Shown here: positions 1 to 6,096 of the stretch, in pieces
How positions within the stretch are numbered: the first letter of the stretch is position 1
Layout: every line of letters starts with the position of its first letter
Origin: an uncultured Candidatus Saccharibacteria bacterium
GTDB taxonomy: Bacteria > Patescibacteria > Saccharimonadia > Saccharimonadales > UBA6022
Reading direction: 5' to 3'
DNA: 17,770 nt
Assembly (NCBI GenBank): GCA_946886125.1
Contig: CAMPHY010000007.1
Span: 1 to 17,770 of the forward strand
Notes under the pieces: generated by a model
What the model saw: the letters and a program-made list of their open reading frames with translations, nothing else
The model's database searches: none
Told to the model about the DNA's origin: nothing
Position numbers and translations under genes: made by a program

Positions 1-661
1 CTGTAATCACGCTTTTGCCGTCGCTCAGGCTACTGATCTGATCAAGGAGACTAATGCTATCCCTAAAGCTCCCCTCGCCTCTTAGGGCAATGAGCTCAAG
101 TGCTGTGTCTTCAATGTTTATTTTTTCCTGCGAGGCGATATGTTTGAGGTGCGTCACGGCGTCAGCTGGACTAATGGCACGAAAGCCAAATCGCTGCGTA
201 CGACTAATGATCGTAGCCGGCAACTTGTCGGCATCGGTAGTGGCAAGAATAAAAACAACATGCTCTGGTGGTTCTTCAAGTGTTTTAAGGAGAGCATTAA
301 AGGCTGCCTTAGAAAGCATGTGCACTTCGTCGATAATATATATTTTTTTAGTAGCCGAAACTGGTGCGACCTGTACTTTCTCGCGTAGGTCGCGCACATC
401 TTCGACGCCGTTGTTACTCGCAGCATCAATCTCAATGATATCGAGGTGGTTGTGTCCTTCGTCGTACGGGAGTTGATTAATTTCATGGGCAAGAATACGG
501 GCAATAGAGGTCTTTCCTACCCCACGTGGGCCCGTAAGGAGATAGGCATGTGCGACGCGTCCTGCGGCAAGCGAGCGCACTAGAATAGAAGTAACGTGGT
601 CTTGACCAACGACTTCGTCGAGTGTTTTGCTACGGTATTTTCGGTAGAGTGCTTGTGCCAT
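1..661 (-). CDS. dnaX: DNA polymerase III gamma/tau subunit, N-terminal 220 residues (partial)
   Basis: Clamp-loader ATPase of the replisome. The reading frame starts at ATG 661-659 (MAQALYRKYR) and runs off the left edge without a stop, so only the AAA+ part is visible. Walker A GPRGVGKT is at residues 44-51, Walker B IIDEVHML at about 109-116, NALLKTLEEPPEHV at 122-135, sensor 1 ILATTD at 138-143, the arginine-finger region SRTQRF at 153-158, and sensor 2 GSFRDSISLLDQ at 197-208. These match DnaX closely. Two oddities are seen. The four-cysteine zinc module normally between Walker A and IEIDAAS is absent, and the 220 residues contain no cysteine at all. The usual SRC motif reads SRT. The start lies inside the end of tdk (32-nt overlap), suggesting translational coupling. 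Identity is very sure; full length is unknown. Confidence 0.97.
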   Translation of the reverse strand, partial: MAQALYRKYRSKTLDEVVGQDHVTSILVRSLAAGRVAHAYLLTGPRGVGKTSIARILAHEINQLPYDEGHNHLDIIEIDAASNNGVEDVRDLREKVQVAPVSATKKIYIIDEVHMLSKAAFNALLKTLEEPPEHVVFILATTDADKLPATIISRTQRFGFRAISPADAVTHLKHIASQEKINIEDTALELIALRGEGSFRDSISLLDQISSLSDGKSVIT

Positions 662-1316
662 GTTTTTGTATCGTATTTTCCCTCAGCTTTGCTCCTTCTA
701 TTGTACGCTGATTTCGAGTTCTAACTGTTGTGTTTTTTCGCTCAGCCCGTTGTTTTTCTGTGAGGTAACAATTGCCGCATAGCGAATCGTACTTTACCGA
801 TTTTTCACCGTCAATAGCAATCTGTTTGCCTTCGAATATGAATTTACCATTTATTTTACGACAGTTGAATTCGGCCTGTGAACCGCAGCGACACATTGTT
901 GGTAGCTTTTCGATGTTATCGGCTATTTCGAACAAACGTTTACTACCAGGAAAAACATGAGAACGAAAATCTGCCCGTAATCCATAGGCGATGACTGAAA
1001 TATCTAACTTCTTCGCAACGGCAAACAATTGATCTATTTGAGCTTCAGTCAGAAACTGTGCCTCATCAACAAGTACGCAACTGACGGTATTTTTATAGGC
1101 GATTACTTTGAATATATTGGTGTCATTTGTCGTGACCATGTCGACAACCAATGACGCCCCACCTCGTGAGGTGATTCGTTTATCACTTTTTGTATCAATA
1201 CTAGGCTTGATGGTGACGATTTTTAGGCCTTGTTCTTCATAATTAAAGGCCGTTTTTATTAGAGTGTCGCTTTTGCCGCTATTCATTGCACCATATTTAA
1301 AGTGTAATTTTGCCAT
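630..1316 (-). CDS. tdk: Thymidine kinase (type II)
   Basis: Phosphorylates salvaged thymidine to dTMP in the cytoplasm. 228 residues. The P-loop GAMNSGKS is at residues 9-16, Walker B/catalytic LVDEAQFL at about 82-89 (Glu85 the likely base), and the lasso domain carries a CxC...CxxC zinc set (Cys142, Cys144, Cys180, Cys183), as in the gammaproteobacterial form of the enzyme. EGKQIAIDG at 162-170 precedes the substrate loop. The length is slightly above the usual 190-210 because of a basic C-terminal tail. The last codons (to TAG 632-630) overlap the start of dnaX by 32 nt. It sits third in the operon, 28 nt after the DUF2797 gene, with a weak AGGA ahead of the ATG. It complements the de novo enzymes ThyA and Dcd elsewhere in the window. 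Confidence 0.97.
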   Translation of the reverse strand: MAKLHFKYGAMNSGKSDTLIKTAFNYEEQGLKIVTIKPSIDTKSDKRITSRGGASLVVDMVTTNDTNIFKVIAYKNTVSCVLVDEAQFLTEAQIDQLFAVAKKLDISVIAYGLRADFRSHVFPGSKRLFEIADNIEKLPTMCRCGSQAEFNCRKINGKFIFEGKQIAIDGEKSVKYDSLCGNCYLTEKQRAERKNTTVRTRNQRTIEGAKLRENTIQKHGTSTLPKIP

Positions 1317-1344
1317 TTTGCGGATATCCTGTAACTACAGTATA

Positions 1345-2226
1345 TCAGAAAAGTGACGTCTGGCGGGAAGGTAGAGAAATATTCGTCTCTTCTGTTGAAA
1401 GGGTCACGCGAAAACCAACATATTTCTTGAGCGGCAGGTAAAGTATCTCATCTTGCTGACGACTAAAAAGGAGTGACCCTAACATGCCTACTACCTCACC
1501 TGAGAGTACATGATAGTCGGAGAGATCATGGCTCTGGGGTAAGTCTGGAGTGAGGCGCGGAAAATATTTCTCATCTAGGTGCATTATGCCTTGAGCGTTG
1601 AACTGCGCTTTTGTGTGCGCCTCTATTCTTTGACGAGTTGTTTCTAGTTCACTGTCTGCCTGCTCGATATCATATGGCAACCGTAAGGCGTGTGTTTTTT
1701 TACGCAGCTGGACGACTTCCACAATGCCGTCGAGGGCAGCAATCTTTGCTTCGTACTGACGGGCAATATGCGCGGTAGGAAATTCATCTAAAATCATTGC
1801 CGATCGTGCGCCTTGCTCGAGTAGGCGGCTACGTCCGCGCTTGGCGTGAGAAATACCTATTTTGATGAGACCAGGGGCGAAATGAGCGAGATATACGATA
1901 TGTGGTTCAAGATTACGCGCCTCTTGTTGTTTTGATACGGTATCGGCGTGATAAAACGCAGGGTTGAAGCCTGTGCGTTTTTGGCACACTGCGCACTGTT
2001 CGTATTTTTTATCAATTTCAGCCTGATCGGCACAGACAAAACGCTCGCCTGTCGTCATGTCGCGCCAGCCAACACAAAAACGCTGTGATACATCAAATTG
2101 AAGAGTGACTGTTTCATTAAGCGGTTTCACGTCAATAAAGTAATCACTCTGTTGTAGCGTAATAGTAGGCTCTTCCGAACGTGAAAAGCCTACATTAGTC
2201 AGGATGTACTCACCCGCTTTTAGCAT
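1345..2226 (-). CDS. DUF2797 family protein (GIY-YIG-like fold, zinc cysteines)
   Basis: 293 residues from ATG 2226-2224, chosen because it lies 10 nt after the stop of the preceding gene; an in-frame upstream extension into that gene is open but unlikely. A four-cysteine cluster (Cys51, Cys65, Cys78 and Cys81, ending CAVC) looks like a zinc site. It is followed by HIVYLAHFAPGLIKIGIS at 109-126, an Arg at 130, LLEQGARSA at 135-143 and a Glu at 159. This order matches the DUF2797 family, whose central part resembles a GIY-YIG nuclease fold. No biochemical role is known to me, so nuclease activity is only a possibility. No convincing Shine-Dalgarno is seen; translation may be coupled to the upstream gene. 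It ends with TGA, which shows that TGA is a stop here. Confidence 0.8.
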   Translation of the reverse strand: MLKAGEYILTNVGFSRSEEPTITLQQSDYFIDVKPLNETVTLQFDVSQRFCVGWRDMTTGERFVCADQAEIDKKYEQCAVCQKRTGFNPAFYHADTVSKQQEARNLEPHIVYLAHFAPGLIKIGISHAKRGRSRLLEQGARSAMILDEFPTAHIARQYEAKIAALDGIVEVVQLRKKTHALRLPYDIEQADSELETTRQRIEAHTKAQFNAQGIMHLDEKYFPRLTPDLPQSHDLSDYHVLSGEVVGMLGSLLFSRQQDEILYLPLKKYVGFRVTLSTEETNISLPSRQTSLF

Positions 2227-2236
2227 AGGAGAAAAG

Positions 2237-2752
2237 TTAGAGAGCGGCTTCGACAGCGGCCCAAGCAGCGTCTGGATTATCTTCAGGGATAATAATGGTG
2301 ACTTGGTCGCCAATACTAATATGGAAGTAGGTTACGCTGGCGAGAAGAATACGATATTCTTTGCCGTTCGCTTCTACGTAGTAGGCGCCGTCATGCTGGA
2401 CGAGCGTACCGATAATTTGACGACGAGGTGTTGGGCCAATTTGCTTGTAGATAAAGCTGCCATCATCAGCAATAGTGAGTTTCATAATGTCGCCTTCGAC
2501 AAGTTTCGACTTGCTGGCGTAATTTGCAGGCACAGGATAGCTTTTACCGTCTGGGCCGACCATCACTTGCCCATCAAAAACTCCTTCAACGATCTTGCCG
2601 TTGACAGCTTCTTGACTGGATCGTGGTGTGACGACTTGTCCGTCATCGCCAGTAATACTAATTAATAATTCTTTAGCTGCTGCTAAGTTCGTCTCGGCCT
2701 CTTGAATAAGCGAATGTAATCGCTTAACTTGTTTCTCTGGTAATTCAGACAT
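2237..2752 (-). CDS. Unknown protein: N-terminal helix pair plus two repeated beta domains
   Basis: 171 residues from ATG 2752-2750. A TTG four codons upstream directly follows AAAGGAAA and is an alternative but poorly spaced start. Residues 5-33 are amphipathic and coiled-coil-like (KQVKRLHSLIQEAETNL). After a short linker there are two similar beta-rich segments, about 52-94 and 112-155. Each has a DG turn, a GK-x-Y strand and a GD-hydrophobic strand at its end (VEGDIMKLTI, SIGDQVTIII). This reads as an internal duplication of a small barrel (OB, SH3 or TRAM-like size); the fold is inference. I do not recognise a family. It is first in the operon with DUF2797, tdk and dnaX, behind a strong promoter, so a link to nucleic acid handling is possible but unproven. 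Confidence 0.85.
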   Translation of the reverse strand: MSELPEKQVKRLHSLIQEAETNLAAAKELLISITGDDGQVVTPRSSQEAVNGKIVEGVFDGQVMVGPDGKSYPVPANYASKSKLVEGDIMKLTIADDGSFIYKQIGPTPRRQIIGTLVQHDGAYYVEANGKEYRILLASVTYFHISIGDQVTIIIPEDNPDAAWAAVEAAL

Positions 2753-2801
2753 GGTAACTCGCAATTTCCTTTTGTCTATTTTTGTAGTGATATTAACTCT
2801 A

Positions 2802-2831
2802 TATATATCAAGTTGTGTAGGTTGTTGTCAA
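2802..2831 (-). promoter_or_regulatory. Sigma70-type promoter of the unknown-DUF2797-tdk-dnaX operon
   Basis: On the minus strand TTGACA (2831-2826) is followed after 18 nt by TATATA (2807-2802). It lies 50 nt before the first start codon and downstream of the rplL terminator. The -35 box is a perfect consensus match. A second TTGACA at 2885-2880 has no good -10 box. Confidence 0.75.
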
Positions 2832-2897
2832 GTTAAAGCTGCTTTTCCACATAGTTTTTAGGGGTGGACGATAGAGTGTTGTCAATTTTGTTGTTGC

Positions 2898-2927
2898 AAA
2901 CAAAATACCGCCTATGGTAAGGCGGTA
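2898..2927 (-). terminator. Rho-independent terminator of rplJ-rplL
   Basis: The minus-strand RNA forms a 7-bp GC-rich stem, TACCGCC paired with GGCGGTA (2927-2921 with 2912-2906), with an 8-nt loop. It is followed by a U-rich run TTTTGTTT. It lies 27 nt past the rplL stop. Confidence 0.8.
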
Positions 2928-2953
2928 GAGTGTTGACATAGGGTCGAGCGTAA

Positions 2954-3328
2954 TTAGCTAAGTTCTACAGTAGCGCCGGCGTCTTCAAGAGTTTTCTTGG
3001 CAGCTTCAGCGTCATCTTTAGATACTTTTTCTTTAACAGCAGCAGGTGCGCCGTCAACGATTGCTTTTGCTTCACCAAGTCCAAGACCGGTAATTTCTTT
3101 AACTGCTTTAATAACAGCTACTTTCTGAGCACCAGCGTCTTGAAGTGTGACGGTGTATTCAGATTTTTCATCTTCAGCAGGACCAGCTTCAGCAGCAGGA
3201 CCAGCAACAGCAACAGCTGCAGCAGCTGGCTCAATGCCGTATTCATCCTTAAGGATAGTTTTGAGGTCGTTGACCTCTAGTACAGTAAGCTTAGTTAGCT
3301 CTTCTGCAAGTTTCTTAATGTCAGCCAT
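2954..3328 (-). CDS. rplL: 50S ribosomal protein L7/L12
   Basis: 124 residues, the normal length. Residues 1-30 ([14 protein letters not shown] start) form the helical N-terminal dimerisation domain that binds L10. An Ala/Gly/Pro/Glu-rich hinge follows at about 34-54. The C-terminal factor-binding domain begins at about 57 and contains [20 protein letters not shown], the surface that contacts translation factors. A strong AAGGAGG precedes the ATG. It follows rplJ by 28 nt in the conserved L10-L12 order and ends at a terminator. Very sure. Confidence 0.98.
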   Translation of the reverse strand: MADIKKLAEELTKLTVLEVNDLKTILKDEYGIEPAAAAVAVAGPAAEAGPAEDEKSEYTVTLQDAGAQKVAVIKAVKEITGLGLGEAKAIVDGAPAAVKEKVSKDDAEAAKKTLEDAGATVELS

Positions 3329-3356
3329 AATAGCCTCCTTGTAAATTGCGGTTTAA

Positions 3357-3881
3357 TTAATTGGTTGCTTTGGCACTGACGCCATCGAGGAGGGCGTGCA
3401 AGTTGCCAGATAATGCGTTTGTAATGTCGTGAACTGGTGAAAGTAGCTGTGCCACCACTTCGCCGATGAGTTGATCCTTGCTTGGAAGACCAGCAAGTGC
3501 CTTAACTTCATCTGCGCTGAGGACTGCACCTTCTCCAGAAAACGCTCCGACAAAGACAAGCGCAGGATGAGTTTTTGCAAACTCATTCATAACTTGTGCA
3601 GGTGCCACTTCGTCTTCACTGCTAATCGCGTAGACAAGCTGTCCGGTCAACGCCGATGTGTCTGTGTCTTTATAGGTGTCGTTAGACGCCATAGCAACAC
3701 GGACCAGTCGGTTTTTGACAACCCGGATAGTTACGCCTGATTCACGAGCAGCGCGACGAAGTTCTTGGATGTCGGCAACGCTTAAGCCTTGATACTGTGC
3801 AAACACAGTCATCTTGGCATTTTGTAGAACATCACTCATCTCTGCAACCAAAGTGTTCTTTTTATCGCGAGTAATTGCCAT
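3357..3881 (-). CDS. rplJ: 50S ribosomal protein L10
   Basis: 174 residues from ATG 3881-3879 (MAITRDKKNT), preceded by AAAGGA. The frame is open further upstream, but that part is the regulatory leader. The L10 hallmarks are visible: an N-terminal VAEMSDVLQNAKMTVFAQYQGLSV segment, LRRAARESGVTIRVVKNRLVR at about 42-62, and a C-terminal helix (about 135 onward) that carries the L12 dimers. L10 anchors the L7/L12 stalk at the GTPase-associated centre and, as an L10-L12 complex, represses its own mRNA. The leader just upstream has the matching binding element and attenuator. It is the first gene of the rplJ-rplL operon. Confidence 0.98.
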   Translation of the reverse strand: MAITRDKKNTLVAEMSDVLQNAKMTVFAQYQGLSVADIQELRRAARESGVTIRVVKNRLVRVAMASNDTYKDTDTSALTGQLVYAISSEDEVAPAQVMNEFAKTHPALVFVGAFSGEGAVLSADEVKALAGLPSKDQLIGEVVAQLLSPVHDITNALSGNLHALLDGVSAKATN

Positions 3882-3950
3882 AAAAATCCTTTCTTTGATT
3901 GATTTATATCGATCGACCCTAATTGTCAATGAACTGGCTGTGAGATCACC

Positions 3951-3989
3951 AAAAGAAAAAAGTCTTTGATTCTCGCACGACCAAAGACT
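3951..3989 (-). terminator. Attenuator terminator in the rplJ leader
   Basis: On the minus strand AGTCTTTG (3989-3982) and CAAAGACT (3968-3961) form a perfect 8-bp stem with a 13-nt loop, followed by TTTTTTCTTTT. It sits between the L10-binding element and the rplJ start, about 70 nt before the ATG, so it must be read through for rplJ-rplL expression. Its 5' arm GTCTTTGG can instead pair with CCAGAGAC in the L10 element (4054-4047). Confidence 0.9.
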
Positions 3990-4005
3990 ACGCAAAATGT
4001 TTGTT

Positions 4006-4062
4006 ACATCCTCGGTAGCATCATTAAGTAATTTCTTACCGCTACTGTCTCTGGCAATGTCC
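4006..4062 (-). ncRNA. L10 leader (ribosomal protein L10-binding autoregulatory RNA)
   Basis: The minus-strand RNA reads ACATTGCCAGAGACAGTAGC, then an internal GTAA-GAAA-TTAC hairpin, then GCTACCGAGGATGT. GTAGC pairs with GCTAC, ACAT with ATGT, and the CCAGAGACAG / CCGAGG internal loop is the kink-turn-type L10 site of the Rfam L10_leader family. It begins within a few nt of the predicted transcription start and precedes rplJ. In Bacillus subtilis the L10(L12)4 complex is known to act through transcription attenuation at such a leader; the terminator at 3951-3989 makes the same mechanism likely here. Confidence 0.92.
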
Positions 4063-4068
4063 TTAGTG

Positions 4069-4098
4069 ATTATAGCAAATTCAGCGTGAAAATGTCAA
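4069..4098 (-). promoter_or_regulatory. Promoter of rplJ-rplL
   Basis: The minus strand carries TTGACA (4098-4093), an 18-nt spacer and TATAAT (4074-4069), both perfect consensus boxes. The predicted start at about 4062 falls at the 5' edge of the L10 leader. The region 4099-4164 to its right contains no gene and only a weak candidate plus-strand promoter (TTGCAA 4124, CAAAAT 4147). Confidence 0.9.
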
Positions 4099-4164
4099 TA
4101 TTACGACGTGAAAACCAGTCTTATTGCAAAAAGTAAGTAATAATGTCAAAATAACTAACTGTCT

Positions 4165-4215
4165 ATGGAAGCCTCTATGGACACACTCGAGTACAAGGAG
4201 CATACCTATGGGTAA
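4165..4215 (+). CDS. Possible 16-codon upstream ORF (MEASMDTLEYKEHTYG)
   Basis: ATG 4165 to TAA 4213-4215. It overlaps the start of the 39-codon gene by 8 nt, an arrangement that would allow translational coupling. No Shine-Dalgarno precedes it and its frame could be chance. Listed because it sits directly ahead of a small gene with strong signals. Confidence 0.2.
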   Translation: MEASMDTLEYKEHTYG

Positions 4216-4327
4216 TACTGTCAGGCTGGTTGATGATTTTGAGTATCTGACACCAGCCGAGGAGATGCGGGCGCAGCAACGGCGAACTGATGACCTGTCC
4301 GTCATCGATGAGCCAGGCTACGACTAA
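4208..4327 (+). CDS. Small acidic protein of 39 residues, unknown function
   Basis: ATG 4208 follows AAGGAG (4195-4200) at a 7-nt spacing, and a strong terminator begins 10 nt after the stop, so it looks like a complete small gene. The product starts MGNTVRLVDDFEYLTPAEEM and is rich in Asp/Glu (EYLTPAEE, RRTDDLSVIDEP). There is no membrane segment and no cysteine. I recognise no family. The frame is open upstream to 4124, but the ribosome-binding site fixes the start at 4208. It stands alone, divergent from rplJ and upstream of the 349-residue unknown. It could also be a small RNA with a fortuitous ORF. Confidence 0.6.
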   Translation: MGNTVRLVDDFEYLTPAEEMRAQQRRTDDLSVIDEPGYD

Positions 4328-4337
4328 CCTCTCCTAG

Positions 4338-4379
4338 GGGCAGGTCGACGTAATGTCGACCTGCCCTCTTTAATATTTT
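4338..4379 (+). terminator. Strong Rho-independent terminator after the 39-codon gene
   Basis: GGGCAGGTCGAC (4338-4349) and GTCGACCTGCCC (4355-4366) form a perfect 12-bp stem with a 5-nt loop, followed by TCTTTAATATTTT. It separates the small gene from the next promoter, whose -35 box overlaps the end of the tail. Confidence 0.92.
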
Positions 4380-4407
4380 GGACAAAACACAAAATCTATG
4401 CTATAAT
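4379..4407 (+). promoter_or_regulatory. Promoter of the 349-residue unknown gene, nearly leaderless
   Basis: TGGACA (4379-4384), 17-nt spacer, TATAAT (4402-4407). Only 11 nt separate the -10 box from GTG 4419, so the expected 5' leader is about 5 nt, too short for a Shine-Dalgarno site. Confidence 0.75.
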
Positions 4408-4418
4408 TAATAACTATT

Positions 4419-5468
4419 GTGAAACAGTATGAAAATACACCAGTTTCAAACACCTTTGAAGGCGAGCCTCATTCGTCTTTTTTTGAGAAAAAGAACCGGC
4501 AATTGCCAAAAACATTTCAAGAACCGAAAGAGGCTGACGGATATTTTGCAGGCGAGCCAACACCAATGGACCCATTTCATGATGATGAGGTGAAGTCACA
4601 CCAGCGAGACGTAGAGAACTTCATGAAACGACTTGTTAGTCCTGAAGCTGTACCTGATGATATTCCAAGTGGCGTGGCAGATATGATCGAGCTCAACATG
4701 CTTCATAGCTTCGCAACTCTAGGCGTTAGTAATTACCAGGGGTATCTTGATGCCTTAGCTCACGCTCAGTCGTACGACGATGAAACGATTGCAACAATGG
4801 AGCGTGCAGCACGTAGCGAGGCTTCGGCTGACGAAATCTTAAGTTTAATTGTTAATGGTGTCTTAAAAAAAGGTGAACTGGGTAAAGTAACCCACCCGTA
4901 TGGTTATCGCCTAGCGCATGTTCCTGAGCTGCGATCAAGAGTAGATTCTGCGATTCTGAATAATGGCGGTATATTGATACCGCGAGTTGCGCCATACCGT
5001 GATATTAAGTTGCATCCTCATTACACGTTTGACGACAAAAATTACCAAAATGATTTACAGCTTAACTCTCGACTTCACGGCCTCGTCGTCACCTACAAAC
5101 GTGATGTGGGGCATATAGATAGTGAAGAGACGCGCAGTGTTAATGTCGTTGAACGTCAAACTGCCGCAATACGCATCGATGAAGCCTCTGGGTTTGATCA
5201 GGCGATTGCGCATGAACTACTGGCCTTTCGTCCTAGTAACGACAAGCAGTGGCGCGATAAGTTAGTGTCTGCTTCTGGGTGCTTAGATTATATCGAAACG
5301 GCGATTCAAACTGACTCAAGTGCAGATTATCTCATCCCACTCTCAACCGTTGCCTATTCATATGAATCAAAACATCAAGCACCGACAGAAACGCAAAGAG
5401 CATTACGTCGAATTGGTGCGCAGGGGGTTGGCGGTGCTATGGTGTATGTCGGTCCGGACATGCATTAA
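4419..5468 (+). CDS. Unknown protein, 349 residues
   Basis: GTG 4419 is the only sensible start: the promoter ends at 4407 and the next in-frame Met is residue 50. No signal peptide or membrane segment is seen, so it is probably cytoplasmic. The first 60 residues are low in hydrophobics and contain two FxGEP motifs (FEGEP at about 13, FAGEP at about 43). Residues 75-170 look helical, with a Glu/Ala-rich stretch near 125-140. From about 165 to the end there are mixed alpha/beta signals, including GGILIPRVAPYRDIKLHPHY and a Gly-rich end (GAQGVGGAMVYVGPDMH). No catalytic signature is obvious. I do not recognise a family; it may be lineage-specific. It converges on tmk with only 4 nt between stops and no visible terminator. 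Confidence 0.85.
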   Translation: MKQYENTPVSNTFEGEPHSSFFEKKNRQLPKTFQEPKEADGYFAGEPTPMDPFHDDEVKSHQRDVENFMKRLVSPEAVPDDIPSGVADMIELNMLHSFATLGVSNYQGYLDALAHAQSYDDETIATMERAARSEASADEILSLIVNGVLKKGELGKVTHPYGYRLAHVPELRSRVDSAILNNGGILIPRVAPYRDIKLHPHYTFDDKNYQNDLQLNSRLHGLVVTYKRDVGHIDSEETRSVNVVERQTAAIRIDEASGFDQAIAHELLAFRPSNDKQWRDKLVSASGCLDYIETAIQTDSSADYLIPLSTVAYSYESKHQAPTETQRALRRIGAQGVGGAMVYVGPDMH

Positions 5469-5472
5469 TTCA

Positions 5473-6096
5473 CTACAACTTAACGATAGCCTTAATCTCC
5501 GTAGCGACGTCATTAATTGATTGATTTGCTGAAATGATGGGGAGTCCGTATGTTTTGGCAATTTCTAAATACCCATCAGCGACGCGCTGATGAAACTGAG
5601 CGTTGCGCGATTCAAACGTGTCTGGTTTTTCGAGTAGTCCGCGTTCCTCGACGCGAAGTTTAGATATTGATACATCGTCAAGTGACAGCATAATCCCGTA
5701 ATCCGGATTCATGTAATTTTCATCAGTAAACGACTTTGTAACGTCTGCTATCAGACCTGCGTCCATTCCTTCGCCGTAGCCTTGATACGCGAGCGTTGAC
5801 CAATAATTTCGGGTGGCAATTACCCAAGTTCCCTGCTCAAGTGCCGGGTTAATTGTCGCATGCCATAAGTCATGCCGATTAGCGGTAAAAAGAAGAATAT
5901 TGGTTATAGGCTGGCGGTCGAGCGTTCCATCGAGCAGGACTGATCGAATAGCCTCTCCAATTGGTGAGCCACCTGGTTCTTTTAAATGTAGAACGGTCCT
6001 GCCTTGCGTCTCAAGATATTTCTGTAGTATGTCTGCTTGGGTGGTCTTGCCAGTTCCGTCTCCACCTTCAATGACAATATACTTACCTCGAGTCAT
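5473..6096 (-). CDS. tmk: Thymidylate kinase
   Basis: Converts dTMP to dTDP for dTTP synthesis. 207 residues, the usual length. The P-loop EGGDGTGKTTQ is at residues 10-20, EPGGSPIGEAIR at 40-51, LLFTANRHDL at 68-77, STLAYQGYGEG at 100-110, and the lid/C-terminal FESRNAQFHQRVADGY at 161-176. The normal DR(Y/F) motif before ST-AYQG reads TRN (residues 95-97): the Arg is kept but the Asp is Thr. The ATG overlaps the stop of dcd (TAATG) and AGGAG lies ahead of it, so the two are translated from one mRNA and probably coupled. Function is very likely despite the changed motif, since the rest is intact and the neighbours feed the same pathway. Confidence 0.96.
   Translation of the reverse strand: MTRGKYIVIEGGDGTGKTTQADILQKYLETQGRTVLHLKEPGGSPIGEAIRSVLLDGTLDRQPITNILLFTANRHDLWHATINPALEQGTWVIATRNYWSTLAYQGYGEGMDAGLIADVTKSFTDENYMNPDYGIMLSLDDVSISKLRVEERGLLEKPDTFESRNAQFHQRVADGYLEIAKTYGLPIISANQSINDVATEIKAIVKL

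Noticed and set aside
54..504. Open frames on both strands within the dnaX region
   Set aside because: The minus-strand frame from 661 reads as a full DnaX AAA+ domain, so the others are shadows.
2931..2940. Plus-strand TTGACA suggesting a promoter into rplL
   Set aside because: No matching -10 box at a proper distance and no plus-strand gene downstream until 4165.
3147..3344. Plus-strand frame opposite rplL
   Set aside because: Antisense to the Ala/Gly-rich hinge of L7/L12; low-complexity Ser/Ala translation with no start signals.
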